Shown here: positions 34,936-47,281 of the stretch, piece by piece
How the letters are laid out: every line of letters begins with the position of its first letter
Numbering within the stretch: the first letter of the stretch is position 1
DNA from: ZC4RG30 sp046047615
Lineage (GTDB): Bacteria > Pseudomonadota > Gammaproteobacteria > Steroidobacterales > Steroidobacteraceae
DNA length: 64,000 nucleotides
Assembly: GCA_046047615.1 (NCBI GenBank)
Contig: JBJOHO010000006.1
Span: forward strand, 1 to 64,000
Direction: 5' to 3'
Notes under the pieces: model-generated
What the model was told of the DNA's origin: nothing
The model's database searches: none
Seen by the model: only the letters and a program-made list of their open reading frames with translations
Made by a program: the position numbers and the translations under genes

Positions 34936-36273
34936 ATGGCGATCCGCCGTGTTTTCATCGCGAACCGCGGGGAGATCGCGGTGCGCATCCTGCGCAGCTG
35001 CAAGGCACTGGGCCTCGAGTCAGTGCTGGCCGTGTCCGCAGCCGACCGTGACAGCCTGCCGGCCACGCTCGCCGATCGCACGGTCTGCGTCGGGCCGCCG
35101 CGCTCGACCGACAGCTACCTGAAGATCGAGACCATCGTCCATGCGGCCCTCGCCACGGGGGCCGATGCGGTCCATCCCGGGTACGGCTTCCTCTCCGAGC
35201 GCGCACCCTTCGCACGCCTGTGCGAGGAGAACGGGCTGGTGTTCATCGGGCCCACGCCTGCACAGATCGAGGCGGTGGGGGACAAGCTGCGCGCGCGCCA
35301 TGAAGCGATCGCAGCCGAGGTGCCCGTCGTCCCTGGCGCAGAGGTCAACTCCGTGGAGGAGGCCGTCGAGGCTGCGGCGCGCATCGGCACGCCCCTGCTG
35401 GTCAAGGCGGTGGGCGGTGGCGGCGGTCGCGGCATGAAGCGTGTCGATGTGTTGGGCGATGTGCCGCAGGCGGTGGAACTGGCGTCGGCCGAGGCTGCCG
35501 CGGCCTTCGGTGATCCGCGTGTCTACCTCGAGCGCTACGTGTCCAGCGGCCGGCACGTCGAGCTGCAGGTGCTGGGCGATGGCCACGGAGAGGTGATCCA
35601 CCTGGGCGAGCGCGACTGCTCTGTGCAGCGCCGCTACCAGAAGCTCATCGAGGAAACGCCCGCGGTGGGCCTGTCGCAGCGGCTGCTCGCCGGGCTGCGC
35701 GAGGCCGGCGTGCGCTTCGCCCGGCGCCTGAAGTACCGCGGCGCCGGCACGGTGGAGTTCCTGGTCGACAACGAGCGCGACTGTTTCTATTTCCTCGAGA
35801 TGAACTCGCGCATCCAGGTGGAGCATCCGGTCACGGAGATGGTGACTGGCGTCGACCTGGTGGCGGAGCAGATCGCCATCGCCAATGGCGAGGGTCTGCG
35901 TCTGCGCCAGGCCGATGTGGTCCTGCGTGGCCATGCCATCGAGTGCCGCATCAACGCCGAGGACCCGGCGCAGGACTTCCGGCCCAGTCCGGGCCTCGTG
36001 CGCGAGGCGGTCTGGCCGTCGGGCGAGGGTGTCCGCGTCGACACCTACATCCAGTCGGGCTCGCGCGTGCAGCCCTACTACGATTCCCTGATGGGCAAGC
36101 TGATCGTGCATGGCGCCGACCGGCACGCCGCCCTGTCACGCCTCAGCCAGGCGCTCGAGGCCACGCGCATCGGCGGGGTGATGACCAACCTCGGCTTCCA
36201 CCAACGCGTGCTGGGTCATGCGGACTTCCGCATGGGTGGTGTCGACACAGGTTTTGTCGCGCGGCTCGGCTGA
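34936..36273 (+). CDS. Biotin carboxylase subunit (AccC/PycA-like)
   Basis: A 445-residue ATP-grasp enzyme that carboxylates carrier-bound biotin with bicarbonate and ATP. Motifs: FIANRGEIAVRILRSCKALG at the N-terminus, HPGYGFLSE, the ATP loop KAVGGGGGRGMKRV, GERDCSVQRRYQKLIEE, the metal and bicarbonate site EMNSRIQVEHPVTEMVTG and ECRINAEDP. Length equals stand-alone AccC/PycA. Which carboxylase it serves is decided by context: the carboxyltransferase gene 30 bases downstream is a pyruvate-carboxylase-B-like barrel, not the AccA/AccD pair. A role in acetyl-CoA carboxylation cannot be excluded. Confidence 0.95.
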   Translation: MAIRRVFIANRGEIAVRILRSCKALGLESVLAVSAADRDSLPATLADRTVCVGPPRSTDSYLKIETIVHAALATGADAVHPGYGFLSERAPFARLCEENGLVFIGPTPAQIEAVGDKLRARHEAIAAEVPVVPGAEVNSVEEAVEAAARIGTPLLVKAVGGGGGRGMKRVDVLGDVPQAVELASAEAAAAFGDPRVYLERYVSSGRHVELQVLGDGHGEVIHLGERDCSVQRRYQKLIEETPAVGLSQRLLAGLREAGVRFARRLKYRGAGTVEFLVDNERDCFYFLEMNSRIQVEHPVTEMVTGVDLVAEQIAIANGEGLRLRQADVVLRGHAIECRINAEDPAQDFRPSPGLVREAVWPSGEGVRVDTYIQSGSRVQPYYDSLMGKLIVHGADRHAALSRLSQALEATRIGGVMTNLGFHQRVLGHADFRMGGVDTGFVARLG

Positions 36274-36303
36274 GGCGCCACGCTCTCACAGGACAGGATT
36301 TCC

Positions 36304-37773
36304 ATGGCCCGCATACAGCTCGTCGAGACTTCGCTGCGCGATGGCAACCAGAGCCTCTGGGGGGCGCTGGGCGTGACCACGGCCAACAACCTGGCCATCG
36401 CACCTGTGATGGACCGGGTCGGCTTCAAGGCGATCGACTTCACCACGTCCACGCACATGGGTGTGGCGGTGCGCTACAAGCGCGAGGATCCTTGGGAGCG
36501 CATCCGCTTGATGGCGGCGGCGCTGCCCAACACCCCGCTGCAGTTCATGTCCACGGGTTTCCGCTTCATCAGCTGGGAGACGGCCAGCCCGGAGTTCATG
36601 GCGCTGGCCTTCCGCACGCTGGTGCGCAACGGCATCCGCCGCTTCTGCCTCGCCGACCCGATGAACGATGCCGACGCCAACATCGCCTGCGCGCGCATGG
36701 CCAAGGAGGCAGGCGGCGATTACGTGATCGCGGCGCTGGTGTTCACGCTGAGTCCCATCCACGACGATGCGCATTACGTCGAATGCGCGCGCAAGCTTGC
36801 AGCCTGCCCGGACATCGACGCGGTCTACATCAAGGACCCTGGCGGCCTGCTCACGACCCAGCGTGCGGCCACGCTCATCCCGGCCATCAGGGCCGTGATC
36901 GGCGCGCTGCCGTTCGAGTTGCACGCGCACTGCACCATCGGCCTTGCAGACCTCGTGTACGCGGAGGCGCCGGCGCTGGGCGTGGATGCGCTGCAGGTGG
37001 CCTCCGGTGCAGCCGCCGAAGGGACGTCGAATCCCTCGTCGGCGCGCGTGGTCGCCAACCTGCGGGCGATGGGCCATACGGTGGACATCGACGACGAGGC
37101 ACTCGCGCAGGTGCAGCAGTACTTCACGCGGCTCGCCACCGCCGAGGGCCTGGCCCAGGGGCGGCCGATGGGTTTCGACGCCGCTTATTTCCATCATCAG
37201 CTGCCGGGCGGGATGATCGGCACGATGCGCCGTCAGCTCAACGAGATCCGCCAGCCGCAACTGGAGGCCGCGATCATCGAAGAGATGGGACGCGTGCGGC
37301 AGGAACTGGGCTGGCCGATCGTGATGACGCCGTTCGCGCAGATGCTGCAGACGCAGGCTTTCATCAACGTCACGGGCAAGGAGCGCTACGCGACCGTGCC
37401 GGATGAAATCATCCGTTACGCCCTGGGCCGCTTCGGTCGCCCCAACGTGCCCATCGCCCCCGACGTGCTGGACCGCATCGAGTCGCTGCCCCGCACGCGC
37501 GAGTTGCGCGCGGAGCCCGACATGGCACCACTGGCCGAGCTGCGCAAGCGCTTCGATCCGCGCCTGTCCGACGAGGAGTTCCTGTTGCGCGCGACGATGC
37601 CCGCCAACCTCGTGGACGCCATGAAGGCCGCCGGCCCCGCGGTGCGGCACTACGACCCGGACAGCCGTCCGGTGCTTGACCTCATCCGCCAGCTGGGGGC
37701 GCGGCGCGACCTCTCGGAGGTCGCCTATGAAAAGGACGGCTTCAAGCTGTCGCTGCGTCGTCTCCAGGGTTGA
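36304..37773 (+). CDS. Biotin-dependent carboxyltransferase, PycB/oxaloacetate-decarboxylase-alpha barrel type, divergent
   Basis: A 489-residue TIM-barrel carboxyltransferase without the C-terminal biotinyl domain usually fused to PycB/OadA. Retained features: VETSLRDGNQSL, EDPWERIRLM, a YIKDPGGLL segment at the position of the carboxylated Lys, the metal pair in ELHAHCTIGLAD, ASGAAAEGTSNPS and HHQLPGGMIGTMRRQL. Segments that normally build the pyruvate site differ: the family ATRMRT reads GALGVTT, GGATFD reads TSTHMG, and LLRGQN is replaced by MSTGFRF. The acceptor may therefore not be pyruvate. It follows the biotin carboxylase by 30 bases with an AGGAC ribosome site, in one operon with the split dikinase. 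Confidence 0.88.
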   Translation: MARIQLVETSLRDGNQSLWGALGVTTANNLAIAPVMDRVGFKAIDFTTSTHMGVAVRYKREDPWERIRLMAAALPNTPLQFMSTGFRFISWETASPEFMALAFRTLVRNGIRRFCLADPMNDADANIACARMAKEAGGDYVIAALVFTLSPIHDDAHYVECARKLAACPDIDAVYIKDPGGLLTTQRAATLIPAIRAVIGALPFELHAHCTIGLADLVYAEAPALGVDALQVASGAAAEGTSNPSSARVVANLRAMGHTVDIDDEALAQVQQYFTRLATAEGLAQGRPMGFDAAYFHHQLPGGMIGTMRRQLNEIRQPQLEAAIIEEMGRVRQELGWPIVMTPFAQMLQTQAFINVTGKERYATVPDEIIRYALGRFGRPNVPIAPDVLDRIESLPRTRELRAEPDMAPLAELRKRFDPRLSDEEFLLRATMPANLVDAMKAAGPAVRHYDPDSRPVLDLIRQLGARRDLSEVAYEKDGFKLSLRRLQG

Positions 37774-37787
37774 GCGCGGACGGGCGC

Positions 37788-38648
37788 ATGGCCGCAACAC
37801 CTGTTGGTGGAGTCACGCCCGCGCAGCTGGAGCGCGTGCGCGGTTTCATGTTCGACCTGGACGGCACGCTGCTGCTCAGCGACCGCGCGCTGGGCGGCTA
37901 TGAAGTCCTGCCCGGCGCCATCGAACTGTTGCAGCACCTGCAGGAGCGCAACATCCCTTTCGTGGTGCTGACCAATGGCAGCGCCTACCCGCCGGCGGAG
38001 CAGGCGGCCAAGCTGCGGCGCCTGGGTTTGCCCGTGACCGACGACTGCATGCTGACGCCCTCCAGCGTCACTGCCGCGGTGATGCGGCGTCATGGGGTGC
38101 GACGTGCCCTGGTGCTGGGCAGTCGCGGCGTGGGCCATGCACTGCAGGAAGCCGGCATCGAGGTGGTCCACACCGGGGAGCCCCGGGACCGCGAGGTGCA
38201 GGCGGTCTACGTGGGCTGGCACCCGGACTGCCACATGCGCGACATCGAAGCCGCCTGCGAGGCGATCTGGCAGGGTGCGCGGCTCTACACGGCCTCGGAC
38301 GTGCCCTTCTTCGCCAGCAAGCATGGACGTGCGATGGGCTATTCCTACGCGATCATGGGTGCGATCCGCCGCATGACCCGCGCACCGATGATCCTTACCG
38401 GCAAACCCTCGATGCATGCGCTGTCGTTCGTCGCCCGCAAGCTGGGTGTGCCGCGGACGGCGGTGGCCGTCGTGGGCGACGATCCTGCCGTCGAGGTCAT
38501 CATGGCGCGGCGCGGCGGTGCGCTGGCCTTGGCCGTCACCACCGGCGTCCACGATGCCGGGATGTGGGCTGCCGAAGCGGGTCTGCGCCGGCCGGACGCG
38601 GTGCTGGCAGGATTGGCAGAGTTGCAGGCGGTACTCCCGAGCCGATGA
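37788..38648 (+). CDS. HAD-IIA family hydrolase (NagD-like phosphatase)
   Basis: A 286-residue phosphatase of the HAD-IIA group. Motif I is FDLDGTLLLSD (nucleophilic Asp), motif II is VVLTNGS, motif III Lys lies in LTGKPSM, and motif IV is VVGDDPAVEV. A C2 cap lies between motifs II and III. Family members hydrolyse nucleotide, sugar or phosphoglycolate phosphates. I chose the ATG at 37788; a TTG at 37770 overlapping the previous stop would give 292 residues. It is last of the operon with the split dikinase and biotin-dependent carboxylase, so its substrate could be a phosphorylated intermediate made by the dikinase. That link is inference from position. Confidence 0.88.
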   Translation: MAATPVGGVTPAQLERVRGFMFDLDGTLLLSDRALGGYEVLPGAIELLQHLQERNIPFVVLTNGSAYPPAEQAAKLRRLGLPVTDDCMLTPSSVTAAVMRRHGVRRALVLGSRGVGHALQEAGIEVVHTGEPRDREVQAVYVGWHPDCHMRDIEAACEAIWQGARLYTASDVPFFASKHGRAMGYSYAIMGAIRRMTRAPMILTGKPSMHALSFVARKLGVPRTAVAVVGDDPAVEVIMARRGGALALAVTTGVHDAGMWAAEAGLRRPDAVLAGLAELQAVLPSR

Positions 38649-38720
38649 GCATTTCCACGGGTGGCGCGTCGGCGTGGGCTGTGTGAGTCTTGTCACACTT
38701 GGCACAGAGGGGTAGTGGAC

Positions 38721-38912
38721 ATGCTTGCGAAGAATGTTGGCACGATCGACCGTGTGCTGCGCGTCCTCGTCGGGGCAGGGCTCATCTATGCGGCCGCCAC
38801 GGGCGCGCTGGGCGCCTGGGCCTGGATCGGCGTGGTGCCGCTGCTGACGGCCGCATTCGGCCGTTGCCCGGCCTACAGCCTGCTGGGCATCAAGACCTGC
38901 AAGGCCCCGTAA
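38721..38912 (+). CDS. DUF2892 (YgaP-like) small membrane protein
   Basis: A 63-residue protein that opens with KNVGTIDRVLRVLVGAGLIY and closes with GRCPAYSLLGIKTC, the DUF2892 pattern seen in the membrane part of YgaP-type rhodaneses. Two hydrophobic segments are visible, and two Cys face the C-terminal end. The function is not established; partners are often sulfur-transfer enzymes, but none is adjacent here. The ATG at 38721 has a ribosome site (AGAGGGG) and fits the family start; the frame open upstream has no similarity. Its 3' end overlaps the convergent acetyltransferase gene by 23 bases. Confidence 0.85.
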   Translation: MLAKNVGTIDRVLRVLVGAGLIYAAATGALGAWAWIGVVPLLTAAFGRCPAYSLLGIKTCKAP

Positions 38913-39426
38913 GCACGTAGGTCACGTATACGAGGTCGCGGCCGAAGGCGGTTGCCTCGTAGACGCGCGGCGTCAGGCGGGCGCCGAGCTTTTCCATGGC
39001 GCGCCTTGAGCGCAGGTTGTCTTCGCCGACGCGGAAGAACACCTGCGCGTAGTGCGTCAGGGCGTGCGCCACCATCAATTGCTTGGCCTCGGCGTTGAAG
39101 CCGCGCCCCCAGTGCGTGCGCGCCAGGAAAGTCCAGCCGATTTCGATCTCCTCGGGCGAGTGCGCGTAGCGGGTGGAGTAACGCGAGTGGCCGATGATCG
39201 CGCCGTCAGCGCGGTCCACGAGCACCAGGCTGCCCTGGTCCGTCCAGGCATCGTCGAGGAGGGCCGACATCACCTCGGGCTGCTGACGTTCCGGGATCGG
39301 GTGCTGGCTCCACAACAGCGGATCCGCGGCGATGCCGATCAGGGGGGCATGGTCGTCCCGCTGCATCGGGCGCAGCCGCAGCAGTTGCCCCTCGAGCGTG
39401 GGAAGGAAGTCGAAGGCGCCCTTCAC
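38890..39426 (-). CDS. GNAT family N-acetyltransferase (RimJ/RimL-like)
   Basis: A 178-residue acetyltransferase that transfers acetyl from acetyl-CoA to an amino group. Recognisable parts are LEGQLLRLRPMQRDDHAPL at the start, GSLVLVDRADGAIIGHSRY, EIGWTFLARTHWGRGFNAEAKQL (the acetyl-CoA loop, with Arg/Gly spacing), and FFRVGEDNLRSRRAMEKLGA. This pattern resembles the RimJ/RimL subgroup; the substrate is unknown. The GTG start at 39426 overlaps the stop of the DUF1841 gene upstream (GTGA), so nth, DUF1841 and this gene form one unit. It is convergent with and overlaps the DUF2892 gene. Confidence 0.88.
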   Translation of the reverse strand: MKGAFDFLPTLEGQLLRLRPMQRDDHAPLIGIAADPLLWSQHPIPERQQPEVMSALLDDAWTDQGSLVLVDRADGAIIGHSRYSTRYAHSPEEIEIGWTFLARTHWGRGFNAEAKQLMVAHALTHYAQVFFRVGEDNLRSRRAMEKLGARLTPRVYEATAFGRDLVYVTYVLTGPCRS

Positions 39427-39848
39427 AGCCGGCGCAGGCGCTCGAGGTAGAGTTGTTCGTCCGGCGCGCGGCCTGCGCGCTGGGCCTCCCACAACAGGGT
39501 GGCAAGCACTTCGATCATGCGGTGCTCGGCCTCGTGCGCATCGCCGAGACTGCGCAGCAGCCGGGCGTGCACGGCCTCGATGCCGGCAGGCCGGCGCGTG
39601 GCCAGCTGCTCGCGCAGACCGAGGTGCAGCCCCATGTGCAGGAAGGGGTTCACCTGTCCACGTTCGACGGCCCAGTCCTCGTGCAGGGCTTCGGGCGTGG
39701 CAAACAGGCGATGGTATTCAGGGTGCAGCGCGATGACGTCGGCGATGGCTGCGTCGAGTGGCGCCAGCGGCAGGCCCTGCCCATGGCGCTGCCAGGCCTC
39801 GTAGTACTGGCGGCGCAGGTCATTGCGCGAACTGCCGGCAAAAACCAT
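39423..39848 (-). CDS. DUF1841 family protein
   Basis: A 141-residue protein of the DUF1841 family found next to nth in many beta- and gammaproteobacteria. Characteristic stretches are SSRNDLRRQYYEAWQRH, VIALHPEYHRLF, GQVNPFLHMGLHLGLREQL and DAHEAEHRMIEVLATLLWEAQRAG. It is predicted helical and soluble and contains several conserved His residues that might bind a metal, but no activity is known. The ATG at 39848 overlaps the nth stop (ATGA), and the next gene overlaps in turn, so translation is coupled along the three genes. Confidence 0.88.
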   Translation of the reverse strand: MVFAGSSRNDLRRQYYEAWQRHGQGLPLAPLDAAIADVIALHPEYHRLFATPEALHEDWAVERGQVNPFLHMGLHLGLREQLATRRPAGIEAVHARLLRSLGDAHEAEHRMIEVLATLLWEAQRAGRAPDEQLYLERLRRL

Positions 39849-40495
39849 CAGCGCGGCTCCTCGGGCGGTGTCTTGGACTTGAACCCGCACCACACGGCGA
39901 TGGCGCAGTCCGGGCAGCGCGGCTTGCGGGCCACGCAGACGTGCCGGCCATGCAGGATCAGCCAGTGATGCGCGTCGCGCAGGAACTCCGCGGGCGTGGA
40001 CTTGAGCAGCTTGCGCTCCACCGCCTCGACGGTCTTGCCCGGCGCCAGACCGGTGCGGTTGGCCACACGGAACACATGGGTATCCACCGCGATCGTGGCT
40101 TCGCCAAAGGCGACGTTGAGCACCACGTTGGCGGTCTTGCGACCCACGCCGGGCAGGGCTTCCAGGGCCTCGCGATCCCGAGGCACCTCGCCGCCGTGTT
40201 GGTCGATGATGATCTGCGCTGCGGCGATGACGTTCCTGGCCTTGCTGTTGAACAGTCCGATGTGGCGGATGAAAGGCGTGAGGCCCTCGACGCCGAGGGC
40301 GAGCATCGCCGCTGGCGTGTTGGCGACAGGGAACAGCCGCCGCGTTGCCAGGTTCACGCTCTTGTCAGTGGCCTGCGCCGACAACGCCACGGCCACCAGC
40401 AGTTCATAGGCCGAGGTGAACTCCAGTTCGGTCTGCGGGCTGGGGTTGAAGTCCCGCAGCGTGCGGTAGATCGACTCGCGCCTGGCCGGGTTCAT
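39848..40495 (-). CDS. nth: Endonuclease III (DNA glycosylase/AP lyase)
   Basis: A 215-residue base-excision repair enzyme that removes oxidised pyrimidines and cleaves at abasic sites. The helix-hairpin-helix LPGVGRKTANVVL holds the catalytic Lys, and VDTHVFRVANRTGL holds the catalytic Asp. The C-terminal [4Fe-4S] loop has the exact spacing Cys-x6-Cys-x2-Cys-x5-Cys (CVARKPRCPDCAIAVWC). Length is that of E. coli Nth. It lies 7 bases after the metG stop on the same strand and overlaps DUF1841, so it may be read from the metG promoter. Confidence 0.97.
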   Translation of the reverse strand: MNPARRESIYRTLRDFNPSPQTELEFTSAYELLVAVALSAQATDKSVNLATRRLFPVANTPAAMLALGVEGLTPFIRHIGLFNSKARNVIAAAQIIIDQHGGEVPRDREALEALPGVGRKTANVVLNVAFGEATIAVDTHVFRVANRTGLAPGKTVEAVERKLLKSTPAEFLRDAHHWLILHGRHVCVARKPRCPDCAIAVWCGFKSKTPPEEPR

Positions 40496-40502
40496 GGCCG
40501 CG

Positions 40503-42578
<2,076 letters not shown>

Positions 42579-42642
42579 GGCGGCCTCCGGCAACGGTGGG
42601 GAGGGCATTATAGCCCTGCACCAGCATCCGGCCGGCGGCAGC

Positions 42643-43704
42643 TCAGCCGGTGGGTTTCCAGGCCTCGAAGGGCGCCTTGTTCGAGGCGTGGCGCCACGCA
42701 TCGGCGCCGTCGATCTGCCGCCTGTCGAGCAAGGCCAGCAGGGCGTTGTCGAGGGTCCGCATGCCCGACTGGCTGCCCGACTGCATGGCGGTTTCCAGCT
42801 GGTCCGTCTTGCCCTGGCGGATCAGGTTGGACACCGCAGGCGTGTTGACCAGCACTTCCAGCGCCGCCACCCGGCCTTTGCCGTCACTGCGGCGCAAGAG
42901 CTGCTGGGAGACGATGCCCCGCAGCGAGGTCGACAGCATGGTGCGCACATGCGACTGTTTGGCTGCCGGGAACGCGTTGACCAGCCGGTCGACGGTGCCG
43001 GTCGCGCCGTTGGTGTGCAAGGTGCCGAGCACGAGGATGCCCATTTCCGCGGCGGTCACCGCGATGGAGATCGTCTCCAGGTCGCGCAGTTCACCGACCA
43101 GGATCGCATCCGGATCCTCGCGCAGCGCCGAGCGCAGGGCGGTCGCGAAATCGGGGGCATGCACGCCCACCTCGCGCTGGCTGACCAGGCAGCCTTTGCG
43201 TGCGTGCAGGAACTCGATCGGATCCTCGATGGTGAGGATGTGGCCCTTGGTCGTGTTGTTGATCTCGTCGACCATGGCCGCCAGCGTGGTGCTCTTGCCG
43301 GAGCCGGTCTTGCCGGTCACCAGCACCAGCCCGTTGCCGGCGAGCGCCAGTTGCCGCAGCACCGGCGGCATGCCCAGGGCCTCCAGGCTGCGTGCCTGGG
43401 CGGGTATGGCGCGACAGACGATCCCCGGTCCATTGAGTTGCTGCAGGACGTTGACGCGGAAGCGGCCCGTGCCTTCCAGGGCATATGCGAAATCGGCGCT
43501 GCTGCGACGGCGCCAGCGCGCCTGCGCATTGGCGGGCACGATCTCGTCAATCATGCTTTCCAGGGTGGCGCGGGGGAGGGGTTCAGGCTCCATCGGCAGC
43601 AATTCGCCATGCAGCCGCAGGCGCGGCGGATCCCCGGCCATCAGGTGAAGGTCCGAGCCTTCCCGGGCCACAAGGTCCCTGAGGAAGCGGTCGATGACGG
43701 CCAT
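42643..43704 (-). CDS. PilT/PilU family type IV pilus retraction ATPase (second copy)
   Basis: A 353-residue secretion-type ATPase. Visible: N-domain SDLHLMAGDPPRLRLHGEL, Walker A in VTGKTGSGKSTTLAAM, the Asp box TIEDPIEFLHARK, Walker B REDPDAILVGELRD, the His box GTLHTNGAT and a C-terminal segment AVSNLIRQGKTDQ resembling the AIRNLIRE motif of PilT. Because this copy keeps the NLIR core, it looks the more PilT-like of the two. The start at 43704 is 2 bases after the stop of the other ATPase gene, so the two are coupled. It powers pilus retraction at the inner membrane for twitching motility; pilus structural genes are not in the window. Confidence 0.92.
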   Translation of the reverse strand: MAVIDRFLRDLVAREGSDLHLMAGDPPRLRLHGELLPMEPEPLPRATLESMIDEIVPANAQARWRRRSSADFAYALEGTGRFRVNVLQQLNGPGIVCRAIPAQARSLEALGMPPVLRQLALAGNGLVLVTGKTGSGKSTTLAAMVDEINNTTKGHILTIEDPIEFLHARKGCLVSQREVGVHAPDFATALRSALREDPDAILVGELRDLETISIAVTAAEMGILVLGTLHTNGATGTVDRLVNAFPAAKQSHVRTMLSTSLRGIVSQQLLRRSDGKGRVAALEVLVNTPAVSNLIRQGKTDQLETAMQSGSQSGMRTLDNALLALLDRRQIDGADAWRHASNKAPFEAWKPTG

Positions 43705-43706
43705 GG

Positions 43707-44795
43707 TCAGCCCACGCTCCCCGCCATCGCGGCGCCGCCCGGGCCCAGGAAACGCTCCAGCACCCGGCGGTCGGTCGCGAAACGGCTCGCGTCCTCGGCG
43801 TCGACAAGCCGGGCCCGCACGGCGGCCAGCAGGGCCTGGTCCATCAGTTGCATGCCCTGCTCGCGTCCGGTCTGCATGTGGCTCGCGATCTGGTGGGTCT
43901 GGTCCATCTGGATCAGCTTGCCGATGGCGCGGTTCATGACCATCACCTCGCACAGCGCGATGCGGCCGCGGCTCTCGGTCTTGCGCACCAGCACCTGGGT
44001 GACCACGGCGAGCAGGTTCTGCGCCAGGAAACCTTTGGTCTGCTCGCGTTGATCGACCGGCAGGGCATCGATCAGGCGGTCGATGGTCTTGACGGCGCTC
44101 GTGGTGTGCAGCGTGCCGAGCACCAGGTGCCCGGTCTCGGCCGCGGTCATGGCCAGCGAGATGGTGGCGGCGTCACGCAGTTCGCCGACCAGGATGACGT
44201 CCGGGTCTTCGCGCATCGCAGCACGCAGGCCTTCAGCGAAATCCGCCACGTGCGTGCCAACCTCGCGCTGCACCACCTGGCCCATCTTGCTGCGATGGAC
44301 GAACTCGATGGGATCTTCCAGGCTGATGATGTTGAGCCGGCGCGTGGCGTTCAGATGGTCGATCATTGCCGCGAGCGTGGTGCTCTTGCCGGTACCGGTG
44401 GAACCTGTCACCAGCAGCAGCCCCTGAGGTTCGGCGCACAGCCGTTTGAGCACGGCCGGCATGCCCAGGCTCTCGAGGCTCGGGATGTCGGCGGGAATCG
44501 CCCGGAATACGGCACCCCAGCCGCCCTCCTTGCGGAAAATGTTGACGCGGAAGCGCCCGCCCTCGGAAGCCACATAGGCGAAGTCGACATCGTGGCCTGC
44601 CGCCATGCGCTCGCGCAGGACCTGGGGCAGTATTTCCGTCAGGTAGCCCTCCACCTCCGGCCCGCCCAGGTCGCGGAAGCGGATCGGCATGAGCTTGCCT
44701 GACAGCCGCAGCATCGGCGGCACACCGACCGCCAGATGGATGTCGGAGCAGCCCTGCTGTGCGCCCATCTTCAGGAAGGCATCGACGCGCGCCAT
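43707..44795 (-). CDS. PilT/PilU family type IV pilus retraction ATPase (first copy)
   Basis: A 362-residue hexameric ATPase: SDIHLAVGVPPMLRLSGKL, Walker A in VTGSTGTGKSTTLAAM, Asp box SLEDPIEFVHRSK, Walker B REDPDVILVGELRD, His box GTLHTTSAV. At the place of the PilT AIRNLIRE motif it reads AIGKLIQMD, so it may correspond to PilU, the accessory retraction ATPase; the assignment is tentative. The ATG at 44795 lies 16 bases after the stop of the HEAT-repeat kinase gene, making a kinase-ATPase-ATPase operon. An in-frame ATG at 44834 overlaps the kinase end and adds an unlikely leader. Confidence 0.92.
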   Translation of the reverse strand: MARVDAFLKMGAQQGCSDIHLAVGVPPMLRLSGKLMPIRFRDLGGPEVEGYLTEILPQVLRERMAAGHDVDFAYVASEGGRFRVNIFRKEGGWGAVFRAIPADIPSLESLGMPAVLKRLCAEPQGLLLVTGSTGTGKSTTLAAMIDHLNATRRLNIISLEDPIEFVHRSKMGQVVQREVGTHVADFAEGLRAAMREDPDVILVGELRDAATISLAMTAAETGHLVLGTLHTTSAVKTIDRLIDALPVDQREQTKGFLAQNLLAVVTQVLVRKTESRGRIALCEVMVMNRAIGKLIQMDQTHQIASHMQTGREQGMQLMDQALLAAVRARLVDAEDASRFATDRRVLERFLGPGGAAMAGSVG

Positions 44796-44811
44796 GGCAC
44801 CCTCGCAGGCG

Positions 44812-47154
<2,343 letters not shown>

Positions 47155-47281
47155 CCTGCCTGCAATGACGTCTGCCGCCGGGCGAGTATAGCGATCCGCA
47201 ATTGCCGGGGGCCGTTCCAGGCATCGGCGGAATGCTAGGATCCGCACTCCGTCACGCTCCCATGAACGAGGTTTCCTCGCG

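Noticed and set aside
47185..47190. TATACT (minus strand) as the -10 box of the HEAT-kinase gene
   Set aside because: The position is sensible (about 30 bases before the ATG) but no -35 partner is recognisable.
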